Source of the DNA: Dorea sp. 5-2
GTDB lineage: Bacteria > Bacillota > Clostridia > Lachnospirales > Lachnospiraceae
Direction of reading: 5' to 3'
DNA length: 64,000 nt
Assembly: GCF_000403455.2 (NCBI RefSeq)
Contig: NZ_KE159748.1
Span: 1 to 64,000 of the forward strand
The stretch's first letter is position 1. Each line of letters opens with the position of its first letter. Under the pieces are notes generated by a model. It was not told the origin of the DNA. It made no database searches and worked only from the letters and a program-made list of their open reading frames with translations. Made by a program: the position numbers and the translations under genes. This document shows, piece by piece, positions 15,608-24,602 of this stretch.

Positions 15608-17477
15608 GGCTTGCACCTCCTTTTGAAGCCTCCGGGCTGCGGGAAGGAACGATGGCGTTGGCAGGGCAGAGTTGGCTGCACAGTGTACATCCGGTACAGA
15701 GAGAGCCGTCGATACGGATGCTGCCGCCGGTTGCCGTCAGCGCCGGGCATCCAAGTTCACGGATGCATTTCTTACAGCGGATGCATGTTCCGGAGTCGAC
15801 GGTCATAGCGCCGGATGGTTTTGTGACTGCGATACAAGGAGACCTGAAGATGATCGCTTTCACGCCGGGTTTGTCTGCCGTACGGCGGACGCAGGCGACG
15901 GACGCCGGATGATCCAAGGGGTCTGCGGTCTCGATCGTCTTAATGCCGATGCCCCTAAGAACCGCTTCGATATCAATCTTATCCACCACATTGCCCATCA
16001 TGGTATGCCCGGTGCCCGGGTGAGGCTGATGTCCGGTCATTGCGGTGGTGGAGTTATCCAGTATGATCAGTGTCATATCCGCCTGATTGTATACGGCGTT
16101 GACGGCTCCGGGGATAGCGGATGCAAAGAAGGTGGAATCCCCTACGAATGCAAAGCAGGCGGTGTCCGGTTCCATATGGCGGACGCCCTGGGCGATTCCA
16201 AGCCCCGCGCCCATACAGAGGCAGGTATCTACCATGTTAAGCGGTATGGCGTTCCCAAGGGTATAACAGCCGATATCCCCGCAGAATATGGTCTTCCTTC
16301 CTTTCATAGCCGTCTTGACCGCATAGAAGGAAGCACGGTGAGGGCATCCTGCGCAGAGTACGGGCGGACGGACCGGAAGAGCCGGCGGTGCGTCTGCCTT
16401 CTGGCATTCGGAGCCGGCGGAAGCCTCGGACGGCTGTTCTTGAACCTGGTATCCGAGAAACTTGGCGATGTTCTGCCGTACGCTGTCCTGTGTATTTTCT
16501 CCGGCGTTGGGCACATGGCGCGTCAGCTTCCCATAGATCTTCACCGGGAGATGATGTTTCCCGCAGAGATAGGTAAGCTCCCGTTCAATGACAGGGTCTA
16601 GCTCTTCGATACAGAGTACCTCTTCCAGCCCGCCGAGGAATTCAAGGGCGAGTTTCTCCGGGAAGGGATGCGGCGTGGCGACTTTAAGAAGGCGGAGCTT
16701 CTCCGTCTGCTCCAGAGCCTCCATGGCATAGGTAAAGCTGATGCCGCCCGCGGCAATTCCCTGCTTTTTTTGAATTCCCCGGCTGGCATTGAAAATGCGG
16801 TTCCGTTCATATGCAGAGAAATCATCTGCCAATCTGACGTTCCTTTCTTCGATCCGTATATGATTTTGATAAGAAAGCCTTGGGAAGATCACCCACCGGG
16901 AACTGTCTTTGATAAAGCCTTCGGGAGAATGCCGCGTATATTCGGAAGGATCCTTTATCATGACGGAAGCATATCCGTGGCAGACTCTGGTGGTTGGACG
17001 GAAGAAAACGGGCGTGCCGTATTTTTCCGAATATGTAAATGCCTCCTGTATCATCTCATATGCTTCCTGGGCGGAAGTCGGATCAAAGCAGGGGAGCTTG
17101 GAGAATGCGGCGTAATGTCTGGTATCCTGCTCTGTCTGGGAAGAGATCGGTCCGGGATCATCCGCGACGAGGACCACCATTCCTCCTTTGACGCCTATAT
17201 ATGCAAGGCTCATCAGTGGATCGGAAGCTACATTAAGCCCGACCTGTTTCATGGTTACGAGACTGCGCGCCCCTGTATAGGCTGCCCCTGCGGCAACCTC
17301 CAGGGCAGCTTTCTCATTGACGGACCATTCGATGTAGGTCTGCCCGGTCCGGCGCCGCGCTGCCGTTTCCAGAACCTCGGAAGAAGGGGTTCCCGGATAA
17401 CCGGATACCAGGTTCACTCCTGAGGCGATCGCGCCCATGGCGATCGCTTCGTTGCCCATTAAGTATTCTTTGTGCAT
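15600..17477 (-). CDS. iorA: Indolepyruvate:ferredoxin oxidoreductase, alpha subunit
   Basis: A 625-residue IorA. The N-terminal pyrimidine domain begins MGNEAIAMGAIASGVNLVSG with the YPGTPSSE loop. The central TPP-binding domain has CAGCPHRASFYAVK, GDIGCYTLG and VGDSTFFASA followed by ILDNSTTAMTGHQ. The C-terminal ferredoxin domain binds two [4Fe-4S] clusters (CIRCKKCIRELGCP and CTGCTLCSQLCP). This is the normal full-length form. It transfers electrons from aryl pyruvate oxidation to ferredoxin, which could feed the HydABC hydrogenase encoded 20 kb away (inference). GAGGTG precedes the ATG. Confidence 0.96.
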   Translation of the reverse strand: MHKEYLMGNEAIAMGAIASGVNLVSGYPGTPSSEVLETAARRRTGQTYIEWSVNEKAALEVAAGAAYTGARSLVTMKQVGLNVASDPLMSLAYIGVKGGMVVLVADDPGPISSQTEQDTRHYAAFSKLPCFDPTSAQEAYEMIQEAFTYSEKYGTPVFFRPTTRVCHGYASVMIKDPSEYTRHSPEGFIKDSSRWVIFPRLSYQNHIRIEERNVRLADDFSAYERNRIFNASRGIQKKQGIAAGGISFTYAMEALEQTEKLRLLKVATPHPFPEKLALEFLGGLEEVLCIEELDPVIERELTYLCGKHHLPVKIYGKLTRHVPNAGENTQDSVRQNIAKFLGYQVQEQPSEASAGSECQKADAPPALPVRPPVLCAGCPHRASFYAVKTAMKGRKTIFCGDIGCYTLGNAIPLNMVDTCLCMGAGLGIAQGVRHMEPDTACFAFVGDSTFFASAIPGAVNAVYNQADMTLIILDNSTTAMTGHQPHPGTGHTMMGNVVDKIDIEAVLRGIGIKTIETADPLDHPASVACVRRTADKPGVKAIIFRSPCIAVTKPSGAMTVDSGTCIRCKKCIRELGCPALTATGGSIRIDGSLCTGCTLCSQLCPANAIVPSRSPEASKGGASHE

Positions 17478-17549
17478 AATGTCACCTCTTTATGTTATGT
17501 GTTACTATAAGATATGATGAAGTTGGATATTAACAAGTTTCTTCACGTA

Positions 17550-17578
17550 ATAGTATCACAGCATTTTTATGAGGTCAA
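17550..17578 (-). promoter_or_regulatory. Sigma-A-type promoter for iorA-iorB-paaK
   Basis: On the minus strand TTGACC (17573-17578) and TACTAT (17550-17555) are 17 bp apart. It is back-to-back with the padR promoter 20 bp away, so one regulator could cover both. Confidence 0.6.
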
Positions 17579-17598
17579 TGTAAATGTCGGAAATGCTC

Positions 17599-17695
17599 TT
17601 GACGTATATCGAAGTGTGATATATAATAATTATATCGAAGTGCGATACAATGTAATACGATATAGCGTAATACAATGTAGCGTAATACGATGTAA
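17599..17695 (+). promoter_or_regulatory. padR promoter with repeated operator-like sequence
   Basis: TTGACG (17599-17604), a 17-bp spacer and TATAAT (17622-17627) form a near-consensus promoter. The spacer is exactly TATATCGAAGTGTGATA, with inverted ends TATATC/GATATA. A second copy, TATATCGAAGTGCGATA, follows at 17631-17647. Further downstream the core CGTAATACRAT recurs about three times to 17695. Repeats over a promoter directly before padR fit autorepression. Confidence 0.65.
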
Positions 17696-17743
17696 TGAGT
17701 TTCAAGGTAATAGATTTGATATGAATTAGGAAGGTGTGATGAG

Positions 17744-18070
17744 ATGACAGACAGGATTAAGAGAGTATATGTCCCGATGACGGAGACAGGGTTCTATATC
17801 TTATACTGCCTGCAAAGCGAGATGCATGGATACAATATCGGGCAAGAGGTAAAGCGGATGACAGGCGGCGAAGTGACCATTAGTCCAGGAACCATGTATG
17901 GGACATTGTCTAAGATGGAGAAGGATGGACTGATCCGATTTGTAAGAGAAGAAGAAAAGAGGAAACGGTATGTGATCACGGAGCTTGGAAGCGAGGTACT
18001 GGGGATCGAGCTTCATCGGATTGAAAGATTATATCAGAATAGTAAAGGAGTGTACGCTTATGGCAGATAA
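17744..18070 (+). CDS. PadR-family transcriptional regulator
   Basis: A 108-residue PadR winged-helix protein: ETGFYILYCLQSEMHGYNIGQEV, then the recognition helix and TISPGTMYGTLSKMEKDGLI, and a RKRYVITELG wing. Short PadR proteins (subfamily 2) act as dimeric repressors, often of membrane or transport functions. AAGGTG precedes ATG 17744. The next gene overlaps its end by 11 bp. It is divergent from iorA and may also bind that promoter (inference). Confidence 0.9.
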   Translation: MTDRIKRVYVPMTETGFYILYCLQSEMHGYNIGQEVKRMTGGEVTISPGTMYGTLSKMEKDGLIRFVREEEKRKRYVITELGSEVLGIELHRIERLYQNSKGVYAYGR

Positions 18071-18632
18071 GATCAGTTTCCATTTTTGGACCATTACGGA
18101 TTATGAGAAAGAAGAACAGTTTTTGAGAGATCAGCATCGGGAAGGCTGGAGCCTGAGAAGATATTTGCTCCCGGGATTTTATCTATTTGACAGATGCGAA
18201 CCAAGAGATATGGTATACAGGTTGGATTTTGACCAGGCGGCAAAGTGGGAGAAGACAGAATATCTTAAGATGTATCGAGACTATGGATGGGAATATCTCT
18301 TCGAGGTAAATGGTTTCAGTTATTTTCGGAAGCCTTCCGATGGAGCGGAAGATGAAGATATAGAAATCTTCAGTGATAATGAATCAAGGCTTGAGATGAT
18401 CCGGCGGATCTTTCGAAGGAGGATGGTACCGCTTCTGTGCATCTTTCTGTGCGGTGTGATACCGCAGCTTTTCATTCAGAGTTTCTTATGGACGAAGGAC
18501 AGATATGTGGCTTCAAAGGTACTTACTGTTACTTACTTGATACTTTTTGTGATGTACATATATCTGTTTGTCTATTGCGGGATCGGGATCAGAAGGCTTA
18601 AGCAGAAGTACGAGAAGAATTTTGAGGAATAG
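18060..18632 (+). CDS. DUF2812 domain membrane protein
   Basis: A 190-residue protein. Residues 1-110 match the DUF2812 pattern (FHFWTITDYEKEEQFL, then GYFLFDRCEP-like YLLPGFYLFDRCEPRDMVYRLDF in two parts, and WEYLFEVNGFSYFRKP). Two hydrophobic segments follow near residues 122-142 and 153-175. DUF2812 genes commonly follow padR genes, and the PadR protein is presumed to control them. ATG 18060 with AAAGGAG upstream overlaps padR, so the pair is co-translated. The role of DUF2812 is unknown; an anti-sigma or stress-sensing role has been guessed for similar membrane pairs. Confidence 0.8.
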   Translation: MADKISFHFWTITDYEKEEQFLRDQHREGWSLRRYLLPGFYLFDRCEPRDMVYRLDFDQAAKWEKTEYLKMYRDYGWEYLFEVNGFSYFRKPSDGAEDEDIEIFSDNESRLEMIRRIFRRRMVPLLCIFLCGVIPQLFIQSFLWTKDRYVASKVLTVTYLILFVMYIYLFVYCGIGIRRLKQKYEKNFEE

Positions 18633-18828
18633 AATCCTGTACCGGGCGAAGAAGAACCTGAAGAAGCTAAAATAGTTGGACGATCAGGGAAGTATTGGGG
18701 ACTGATCCGATTATTTTCACACAATCACCATATTTTTCTGTTATACTATAGAAGAACATACTCCGGACAGTCTGCCGGAGGGATGAAAGCTGTATGATAA
18801 TAAGTTTGAATAGACGGAGGTTGCGGAA

Positions 18829-19512
18829 GTGGACAGGATTAAAGTATTAGTGGTTGATGATGAGAGCCGGATGCGTAAGCTGGTCCGGGATTTCCTTGAG
18901 CGGGAGGGATTCCGGGTGTTGGAGGCGAAAGACGGCGTGGAGGCAATGGAGTTCTTCTATTCGGATAAAGAGATCGCGCTGTTGATCCTGGATGTGATGA
19001 TGCCGAATATGGACGGATGGCAGGTGTGCAGAGAAGTGCGTCAGACTTCTGATGTGCCGATCATTATGCTGACGGCGCGTTCGGATGAGCGGGATGAATT
19101 GCAGGGCTTCGAGTTGGGAGTAGACGAATATATCTCGAAGCCGTTCAGCCCGAAGATTCTTGTGGCGAGGGTTACGGCGATCTTGAGGCGCTCTAACGCA
19201 TTGGATGCGGGACAGGCGGTTGACGCGGGCGGGATCAGTATCGACAGATCCGCGCATCAGGTGAAGATAGACGGCAGAGAGATAGAGCTTAGTTATAAGG
19301 AATTTGAGCTTCTGTCGTATTTTGTTGAGAATCAGGGGATTGCGCTGTCCAGGGAGAAGATCCTTAACAATGTGTGGAACTATGATTATTTCGGAGATGC
19401 CAGGACGATTGATACGCATGTGAAGAAGCTGCGGAGCAAACTGGGAGAGAAGGGGAACTATATCAGGACGATCTGGGGAATGGGCTATAAGTTCGAGGTG
19501 GAAGAAAGATGA
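18829..19512 (+). CDS. OmpR/PhoB-type response regulator
   Basis: A 227-residue response regulator. The receiver domain has the acidic pair in VVDDE, the phosphoacceptor Asp in LLILDVMMPNMDGW and the conserved Lys in YISKPFSP. The C-terminal winged helix ends with RTIDTHVKKLRSKLG and IRTIWGMGYKFE. It starts with GTG 18829, chosen because ACGGAGG lies 8 bases before it. It overlaps the histidine kinase gene by ATGA. The regulated genes are not evident from context. Confidence 0.95.
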   Translation: MDRIKVLVVDDESRMRKLVRDFLEREGFRVLEAKDGVEAMEFFYSDKEIALLILDVMMPNMDGWQVCREVRQTSDVPIIMLTARSDERDELQGFELGVDEYISKPFSPKILVARVTAILRRSNALDAGQAVDAGGISIDRSAHQVKIDGREIELSYKEFELLSYFVENQGIALSREKILNNVWNYDYFGDARTIDTHVKKLRSKLGEKGNYIRTIWGMGYKFEVEER

Positions 19513-20972
19513 GACATTCGGTCAAACGGCAGATGATCACCGTATTCCTCGGGCTGATCGTGTCTCTTGTGGCAACGCTTTTCGTGATCAACGTCCGGTT
19601 TTTGGAACCCTATTATATTGGGAATAAGAAGACGCAGTTTATCGAGATATATAGTGTGCTGAACCAGGCGGTTGCAAGCGGAGCGCTGAGGAATACGGAG
19701 CTTTCGGTAGAACTGCTCTATCTGTCGGAAAAGAGTAATATTTCCTTCCTGGTTCAGGATAGTTCGGGCGTGATCTATACCAATGTGCATGATCAGGAGC
19801 AACTGAGGAATCAGCTTAAAGGATACAGGCTTAATCAGGCGCAGAAGACGGGAAAGGTGTTGGACAGTACGGATGATTATCAGATCACGCAGTCCTGGAG
19901 CCCGTGGAATCAGACTGATTATGTGGAGATGTGGGGAAGCCTTGACGACGGAAGCCAGTTCCTGTTAAGAAGCCCTCTTGAGAGCATCAAAGAGAGCGCC
20001 AAGATATCGAACAGGTTCCTGCTTTCTATCGGGAGTGTTCTGATCCTGGTCGGGATCTTGTCGGTCTGGTATTTTTCGAAGCGTCTTACGGATCCGATCC
20101 TGGAGCTTGCCCTTCTTTCGGAGCGTATGGCGGATCTTGATTTCGAGGCTAAGTATACCAGCGGCGGCAGTGATGAGATCGGCGAGCTTGGGGCGAATTT
20201 CAACCGGATGTCCGAGAAGCTTGAGAGTACGGTCTCTGAACTGAAAAGTGCGAATAACCGATTGAAGGAAGATATCGAGCAGAAAGAACAGCTGGAGAGA
20301 ATGCGGAATGAGTTTCTTGGAAATGTCTCCCATGAGCTGAAGACGCCGCTCGCGTTGATCCAGGGATATGCGGAAGGACTGAAGGAGGGGGTCAGCGACG
20401 ACCCGGAGAGCCGGGAGTTCTATTGTGACGTTATCATAGATGAAGCGGCGAAGATGAATCAGATGGTGAAGAATCTGCTGACGCTGAATCAACTGGAATT
20501 TGGAGATGAGGATATCGTATTCGAACGGTTTAACTTAACGGAGCTTGTAAAAGGGGTCTTACAGAGTATGGAGATCCTTGCGGAGCAGGAAGGGATCCGG
20601 GTGATCTGTCAGCAGGCGGAGAACGTCTATGTGTGGGCGGATGAATTCAAGGTAGAGCAGGTGGTGCGCAATTATGTGAGCAATGCGTTCCACCATGTGG
20701 ATAAGGAGAAGGTCGTAGAGGTAAAGATACAGATGAAAGAGAGTAAAGCAAGAGTGACGGTATTCAACACGGGAATGCCGATCGCCGACGAGGATATCAG
20801 GCACATCTGGGAGAAATTCTATAAAGCGGACAAAGCGCATACCCGCGAGTACGGCGGGAACGGGATCGGCCTGTCCATCGTGAAGGCGATCATGGAATCC
20901 TTCCATCAGAAGTACGGGGTAAATAATTACGATAACGGTGTTGAATTCTGGTTTGAACTTGATGTACAATGA
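19509..20972 (+). CDS. Sensor histidine kinase (HAMP-HisKA-HATPase)
   Basis: A 487-residue membrane kinase, partner of the response regulator upstream. It has a transmembrane helix at about residues 10-29, an extracytoplasmic sensor of about 140 residues, a second helix at about 168-188 and a HAMP linker. The H-box is NVSHELKTPLALIQGYAEG, the N-box VVRNYVSNAFHHV and the G-box GGNGIGLSIVKAI. The stimulus is unknown. No transporter or target gene is next to it; hisH follows 44 bp later. Confidence 0.95.
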   Translation: MRHSVKRQMITVFLGLIVSLVATLFVINVRFLEPYYIGNKKTQFIEIYSVLNQAVASGALRNTELSVELLYLSEKSNISFLVQDSSGVIYTNVHDQEQLRNQLKGYRLNQAQKTGKVLDSTDDYQITQSWSPWNQTDYVEMWGSLDDGSQFLLRSPLESIKESAKISNRFLLSIGSVLILVGILSVWYFSKRLTDPILELALLSERMADLDFEAKYTSGGSDEIGELGANFNRMSEKLESTVSELKSANNRLKEDIEQKEQLERMRNEFLGNVSHELKTPLALIQGYAEGLKEGVSDDPESREFYCDVIIDEAAKMNQMVKNLLTLNQLEFGDEDIVFERFNLTELVKGVLQSMEILAEQEGIRVICQQAENVYVWADEFKVEQVVRNYVSNAFHHVDKEKVVEVKIQMKESKARVTVFNTGMPIADEDIRHIWEKFYKADKAHTREYGGNGIGLSIVKAIMESFHQKYGVNNYDNGVEFWFELDVQ

Positions 20973-21016
20973 TTCTGTAGGAGAACCTGCATAAGATAAG
21001 AGGAGGGGATACGGGA

Positions 21017-21622
21017 GTGATAGCGATACTTGATTATGATGCCGGCAATATAAAGAGTGTGGAGAAGGCGCTTAAGCTTTTGGGGCAGGAGGTAACGGTC
21101 ACGAGAGAACGGGAAGCTATTCTTAAGGCGGACAAGGTGATACTTCCGGGTGTCGGTGCGTTCGGCGATGCCATGGAGAAGATCCGCCGGTATGGGCTCT
21201 ATGAAGTGATCCATGAGGTGACAGGACGGGGAACGCCGTTTCTTGGAATCTGCCTGGGGCTTCAGCTTCTGTTCGAGAGAAGCGAAGAGTCGCCCGGCGC
21301 AGAAGGGCTTGGGATCTTGAAGGGAGAGATCTTGCGGATACCCGACACGCCGGGGCTTAAGGTGCCGCATATGGGATGGAATTCTCTGGAATTCAGGGAG
21401 GACGGAAGGTTGTTTGAAGGCATGCAGAAGGAGCCTTATGTATATTTCGTGCATTCTTATTATCTCAAAGCGGCAGATGAAGGGATCGTGACGGCGGTCA
21501 CGGAATACGGGACGCAGATCCATGCGTCGGTAGAGAGCGGCAATGTGTTTGCGTGCCAGTTCCATCCGGAGAAGAGCAGCGATGTGGGAATCCGGATACT
21601 TAAGAATTTCCTGTCTATATAA
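21017..21622 (+). CDS. hisH: Imidazole glycerol phosphate synthase, glutaminase subunit
   Basis: A 201-residue class I glutamine amidotransferase: N-terminal ILDYDAGNIKSV, oxyanion loop LPGVGAFGDAM, nucleophile Cys in FLGICLGLQLLFE and the His-Glu pair in CQFHPEKSS. It supplies ammonia to HisF in step 5 of histidine synthesis. The GTG start at 21017 follows GAGGGGATACGGG. No other his genes are in the window besides hisF. Confidence 0.94.
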   Translation: MIAILDYDAGNIKSVEKALKLLGQEVTVTREREAILKADKVILPGVGAFGDAMEKIRRYGLYEVIHEVTGRGTPFLGICLGLQLLFERSEESPGAEGLGILKGEILRIPDTPGLKVPHMGWNSLEFREDGRLFEGMQKEPYVYFVHSYYLKAADEGIVTAVTEYGTQIHASVESGNVFACQFHPEKSSDVGIRILKNFLSI

Positions 21623-21662
21623 TGCACAAGTAGATGATTGTTAGAAAGGACGGAGAAGCAGA

Positions 21663-22424
21663 ATGCATACAAAGAGAATTATACCGTGCCTGGATGTGAA
21701 CCGCGGACGCGTGGTCAAGGGAGTGAATTTCGTAGATCTGAAGGATGCGGGCGATCCGGTGGAGATCGGCAGGGCATATGATAAAGCTGGAGCGGATGAA
21801 CTGGTATTCCTGGATATTACGGCGTCTTCCGATGCGAGAGGGACGGTCGTGGATATGGTCCGCAAGGTGGCGGAGACGGTATTTATCCCGTTTACAGTGG
21901 GCGGAGGCATCCGGACGGTCGATGATTTCAAGGCATTGCTCAGAGAGGGAGCGGATAAGATCTCCATCAATTCCTCGGCGATCAATACGCCGGAACTGAT
22001 CAGTGACGCCGCGGATAAGTTCGGAAGCCAGTGTGTGGTAGTGGCGATCGATGCAAAGCGCAGGAGCGACGGGAGCGGTTGGAATATCTATAAGAACGGC
22101 GGCAGGATCGATGTGGGCATTGACGCGCTTGCGTGGGCAAAAAGAGTGGAGAAGCTGGGCGCGGGAGAGATCCTGCTTACGAGTATGGATTGCGACGGCA
22201 CGAAAGCAGGGTATGATCTTGCGCTTACCAGAGCCGTGGCGGATGCGGTATCGATCCCGGTCATTGCGTCAGGAGGCGCGGGGACGTGCCGGCATTTTTA
22301 CGAGGCTTTGACGGATGGGGGTGCGGACGCGGCGCTGGCGGCATCGCTCTTTCATTATAAAGAATTGGAGATCAGGGAAGTGAAGGATTATCTGCGAGGA
22401 GAAGGAATACCGGTGCGTATCTGA
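21663..22424 (+). CDS. hisF: Imidazole glycerol phosphate synthase, cyclase subunit
   Basis: A 253-residue (beta/alpha)8 cyclase. It shows the N-terminal catalytic Asp in [15 protein letters not shown], the phosphate-binding [12 protein letters not shown] and VIASGGAGT loops and the second catalytic Asp in [15 protein letters not shown]. It makes IGP and AICAR from PRFAR with ammonia from HisH. It lies 40 bp after hisH. The usual neighbours hisA, hisB, hisI and hisE are absent here. Confidence 0.95.
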   Translation: MHTKRIIPCLDVNRGRVVKGVNFVDLKDAGDPVEIGRAYDKAGADELVFLDITASSDARGTVVDMVRKVAETVFIPFTVGGGIRTVDDFKALLREGADKISINSSAINTPELISDAADKFGSQCVVVAIDAKRRSDGSGWNIYKNGGRIDVGIDALAWAKRVEKLGAGEILLTSMDCDGTKAGYDLALTRAVADAVSIPVIASGGAGTCRHFYEALTDGGADAALAASLFHYKELEIREVKDYLRGEGIPVRI

Positions 22425-22489
22425 CGATGCAAAGGATGACAGAAGGGTGAAGGAGGGCAGGCTCATATAGCGGGAAGGAGGGAGGCTGT

Positions 22490-23215
22490 ATGAAGGAATT
22501 GCTTTTCGGCGGGCTGAAGATGGGATATCTGCGGGAGCTGAATCTTGTTTCCATTCTTTTCAGAATCTTTCTGTCCGTTATGATCGGCGGGTTCTTGGGG
22601 ATGGAGCGTGGAAAGAAGAACCGTCCGGCGGGACTTAGGACGTATATTCTGGTGTGTCTTGGATCGGCGCTCGTAATGATGACGAACCAGTATGTGTATC
22701 TTACATACCAGACCGGCGACCCGATGCGCCTGGGAGCCCAGGTGATCAGCGGCGTCGGTTTCCTTGGCGCCGGGACGATCATACTGACCGGAAGGAATAA
22801 GATCATGGGGATCACCACTGCCGCCGGCTTGTGGACGGCAGCCTGCGGCGGATTGGCGATCGGTGTCGGTTTTTATGAGGGCGCTGTCCTGGGAGGGATC
22901 GTGATCGCGTTCACGGTATCCGGTTTGCTGAGATTCGACATCTGGCTTCGGAAGAAGTCAAAGTATCTGGAACTGTATGTGGAATATAATGCGGAAAAGG
23001 GCGCGTTCAGCGGGTTCTTACAGTATGCCAGAGAGCATCAGTTTGAGGTGAAGAATATTCAGATCAGCAAAGGGTATATGTGGCAGAGCTCCGAGGGAAG
23101 GCAGAGAACGCTCAGTTATATCGTGACTGTTTCCAGTCAGGTCCACCGTACACATTCGGAGATGATCGAGGTGCTGGCACATGAGAAAGGTGTTCAGTTT
23201 ATTGAGGAATTATAA
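22490..23215 (+). CDS. MgtC/SapB family membrane protein
   Basis: A 241-residue protein. The N-terminal 140 residues hold the MgtC domain with four to five membrane segments and the motif SVMIGGFLGMERGKKNRPAGLRT (in two runs), then GVGFLGAGTII and the LWTAACGGLAIG region. The C-terminal cytoplasmic part (about 150-241) resembles the ACT-like domain of longer MgtC proteins. Members are linked to magnesium homeostasis and ATP synthase modulation in other bacteria; the role here is unknown. GGAGG precedes the ATG. Confidence 0.9.
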   Translation: MKELLFGGLKMGYLRELNLVSILFRIFLSVMIGGFLGMERGKKNRPAGLRTYILVCLGSALVMMTNQYVYLTYQTGDPMRLGAQVISGVGFLGAGTIILTGRNKIMGITTAAGLWTAACGGLAIGVGFYEGAVLGGIVIAFTVSGLLRFDIWLRKKSKYLELYVEYNAEKGAFSGFLQYAREHQFEVKNIQISKGYMWQSSEGRQRTLSYIVTVSSQVHRTHSEMIEVLAHEKGVQFIEEL

Positions 23216-23261
23216 ATAGATTTTGAGAATACAAAGACAGGATGCGGGAGGAAATTAAGAG

Positions 23262-24596
23262 ATGAAAAAGAGCAATCCAATAGCATTGGCGCCGATCGGC
23301 GTGTTTCTGGTGCTGTATCTGGGACTGGGAGTTTTATTTGAATATGTATTAAAGATTCCGATGGGATTCTATAATATTCCGATCGTGGTCGCTTTTCTTG
23401 CGGCGATCTTAGTTGCATGTACGCAGAATAAAGAGAAAAGCTTTGATGAAAAATTAGGGATCATGGCGCAGGGACTGGCGGATAAGAATATTATAACCAT
23501 GCTGCTGATTTTTTTGATGGCGGGAACGTTTGTGGGGGTTGTCGGCAGGAGCAGCGCGGAGAGTGTTGCGTATTTTATGCTTTCTCTGATACCGGCAAAG
23601 TTTTCGATCGCCGTTCTTTTTGTGGTTGCGTGTTTTGTGTCTACGGCAATGGGAACTTCCGTAGGAACGATCACGCTGATCACGCCCATTGCGGTGACAG
23701 TGGCTAAGGCGTCCGGCTTCAGCCTTCCGCTTTGTATCGGTTCTGTTATGGGCGGGGCAATGTTCGGAGACAATCTGTCCTTTATCTCCGATACAACGAT
23801 CGCAGCATGTAACGGGCAGGGATGTGCCATGAAGGATAAGTTCAGAGAGAATTTTAAGATAGCATTTCCGGCGGCGCTCGTTACGTTGGGGATCATTCTG
23901 GGCTTGTCTCTTCGGATGGATCTAAGCGGATCACTGGGACAGGAGTATCACCTGGTGCAGGTAGTGCCGTATGTTCTTGTGCTGCTTGGCGGGATCATGG
24001 GAATCAATGTATTCCTGGTCTTGTTGGTAGGGATCGTATCCGGTTCGGTGATCATGCTTGCCACAGGGCAGACGGCTCCGACAGACCTGCTTGCCAACAT
24101 GGGCTCCGGTGTATCGGGAATGTTTGAGACTTGTATGGTTGCGATCCTGGTTGCGGCAATGTGCGCGCTGATCCGGGAACACGGCGGGTTCGAGGCGCTG
24201 TTATCCGGGATACGGCGTGTATTCAAAGGAAATAAAGGCGGACAGGTAGGGATGGGGCTGCTTGTCTGTGCCATGGATATCGCGACGGCGAATAATACGG
24301 TGGCGATCGTTATGGCGAATCCGATCGCAGGCGAGATGGCGCGGGAGTATGGCGTTACACCGAAGAAGACGGCGTCTTTGCTGGATACTTTTTCCTGTAT
24401 TTCGCAAGGGGCGATCCCTTATGGCGCGCAGATGCTGGTGGCGATCTCGGCGGCAAATGAACTGGGCTTTGAGGTGACGGCGTTCGATATCCTGCCCTGC
24501 TTGTTTTATCCGGGATTATTGTTGCTCAGTTCGCTTATATTTATCTTCCTCGTTCCGCAGAAAAGCGCAGAAGAATCTTCGGAGAGAAGGGGGTAA
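23262..24596 (+). CDS. Na+/H+ antiporter NhaC family protein
   Basis: A 444-residue transporter with about 11-12 membrane segments. The NhaC-family core is visible: MGTSVGTITLITPIAV, a GGAMFGDNLSFISDTTIAA loop typical of NhaC and close relatives, and ATANNTVAIVMANPIAGEMA near the C-terminus. It could exchange sodium for protons or transport an organic acid or amino acid; NhaC-like proteins include malate/lactate antiporters, so the substrate is open. It ends 6 bp before ung. Confidence 0.85.
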   Translation: MKKSNPIALAPIGVFLVLYLGLGVLFEYVLKIPMGFYNIPIVVAFLAAILVACTQNKEKSFDEKLGIMAQGLADKNIITMLLIFLMAGTFVGVVGRSSAESVAYFMLSLIPAKFSIAVLFVVACFVSTAMGTSVGTITLITPIAVTVAKASGFSLPLCIGSVMGGAMFGDNLSFISDTTIAACNGQGCAMKDKFRENFKIAFPAALVTLGIILGLSLRMDLSGSLGQEYHLVQVVPYVLVLLGGIMGINVFLVLLVGIVSGSVIMLATGQTAPTDLLANMGSGVSGMFETCMVAILVAAMCALIREHGGFEALLSGIRRVFKGNKGGQVGMGLLVCAMDIATANNTVAIVMANPIAGEMAREYGVTPKKTASLLDTFSCISQGAIPYGAQMLVAISAANELGFEVTAFDILPCLFYPGLLLLSSLIFIFLVPQKSAEESSERRG

Positions 24597-24602
24597 AGAG
24601 AT

